Source of the DNA: Streptomyces speibonae
GTDB taxonomy: Bacteria > Actinomycetota > Actinomycetes > Streptomycetales > Streptomycetaceae
Length of the DNA: 5,684 bases
Assembly: GCA_000715605.1 (NCBI GenBank)
Contig: KL568591.1
Span: 6,072-11,755 of the forward strand
Reading direction: 5' to 3'
This document shows, one piece after another, positions 5,536-5,684 of the stretch. Both the position numbers and the translations under genes were made by a program. The notes beneath the pieces were generated by a model, which saw only the letters and a list, made by a program, of their open reading frames with translations, made no database searches and had not been told where the DNA came from. Each line of letters opens with the position of its first letter. Position 1 is the first letter of the stretch.

Positions 5536-5684
5536 CGCCCCGCCCGCGGACCGACCGGACGGCCGCGCCGCGGACGGCGGCGGCCCGGACGGCCGGGGCC
5601 CGGACGACGGCGCTCCGGGAGCGTGCCGCGGCCTTCTCCGCGGCGTCGTACGTCGAGGCGATGGTGGCCTCGGCGGCCCGCTGC
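5532..5684 (+). CDS. 5' end of an unrecognised gene (partial, 51 codons)
   Basis: The frame starts at a GTG overlapping the dehydrogenase stop (GTGA) and stays open to the window edge. All but one of its codons end in G or C. The first 28 residues are an Arg/Thr/Ala/Pro-rich, probably disordered tail built from a repeated R-T-A-x-x unit. From about residue 28 the sequence turns helical and ordinary (LRERAAAFSAASYVEAMVAS). No clear ribosome site precedes the GTG, so coupling to the upstream gene or a later start (ATG at 5661) are both possible. I do not recognise the family from this fragment. Confidence 0.55.
   Translation, partial: MTPRPRTDRTAAPRTAAARTAGARTTALRERAAAFSAASYVEAMVASAARC
5556..5615 (+). 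repeat. Four tandem imperfect 15-base units
   Basis: Four consecutive 15-base units each begin with CGGACG: 5556-5570, 5571-5585, 5586-5600 and 5601-5615. Units 1 to 3 share CGGACGGC and differ at a few positions after it; unit 4 is the most diverged. In the frame of the partial gene they read RTAAP, RTAAA, RTAGA and RTTAL. The period is a multiple of three, so a gain or loss of a unit would keep the frame. Confidence 0.7.

Overview
The window looks like a piece of a high-GC actinomycete chromosome, most likely Streptomyces or a close relative. Base composition is very GC-rich, third codon positions are almost all G or C, GTG starts are used, and genes are tightly packed on one strand with overlapping stop/start codons. 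No rRNA, tRNA, CRISPR, transposase or IS end is visible, and no gene-free stretch exceeds 80 bases. I saw no in-frame TTA codon in the six complete genes, so there is no sign of bldA dependence here.

All genes read on the + strand and are spaced like one operon. In order they are: (i) the 3' end of an unrecognised gene (2-124); (ii) an R2-like ligand-binding-oxidase (R2lox) type ferritin-fold protein (121-1098) with all six expected metal ligands; (iii) a discrete acyl carrier protein (1179-1442) with a DSL phosphopantetheine site; (iv) a leaderless SGNH/GDSL hydrolase (1477-2160); (v) an FAD-dependent GMC oxidoreductase (2160-3776); (vi) a small protein resembling an SCP2-type lipid-binding domain (3826-4197); (vii) an acyl-CoA-dehydrogenase-family flavoprotein (4273-5535); (viii) the first 51 codons of another gene (5532-5684), which opens with a 15-base tandem repeat. 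Three junctions overlap (ATGA at 121-124, TGATG at 2158-2162, GTGA at 5532-5535). The others are 34 to 80 bases apart. The longest gap, between R2lox and the carrier protein, holds a strong stem-loop.

A free-standing ACP beside three different redox enzymes, a cytosolic hydrolase and a possible hydrophobic-ligand carrier looks like part of a specialised-metabolite cluster that modifies an acyl or amino-acyl chain held on the ACP. An inferred scheme is: the ACP carries the chain; the dehydrogenase introduces unsaturation alpha,beta to the thioester; the R2lox-like protein performs an O2-dependent oxidation; the GMC enzyme oxidises an alcohol; the SGNH protein releases or transfers the acyl group; and the SCP2-like protein holds a hydrophobic intermediate. 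I do not recognise this gene combination as a known pathway. The genes that would define the scaffold (PKS, NRPS or ligase) are outside the window, so the product cannot be named from here.
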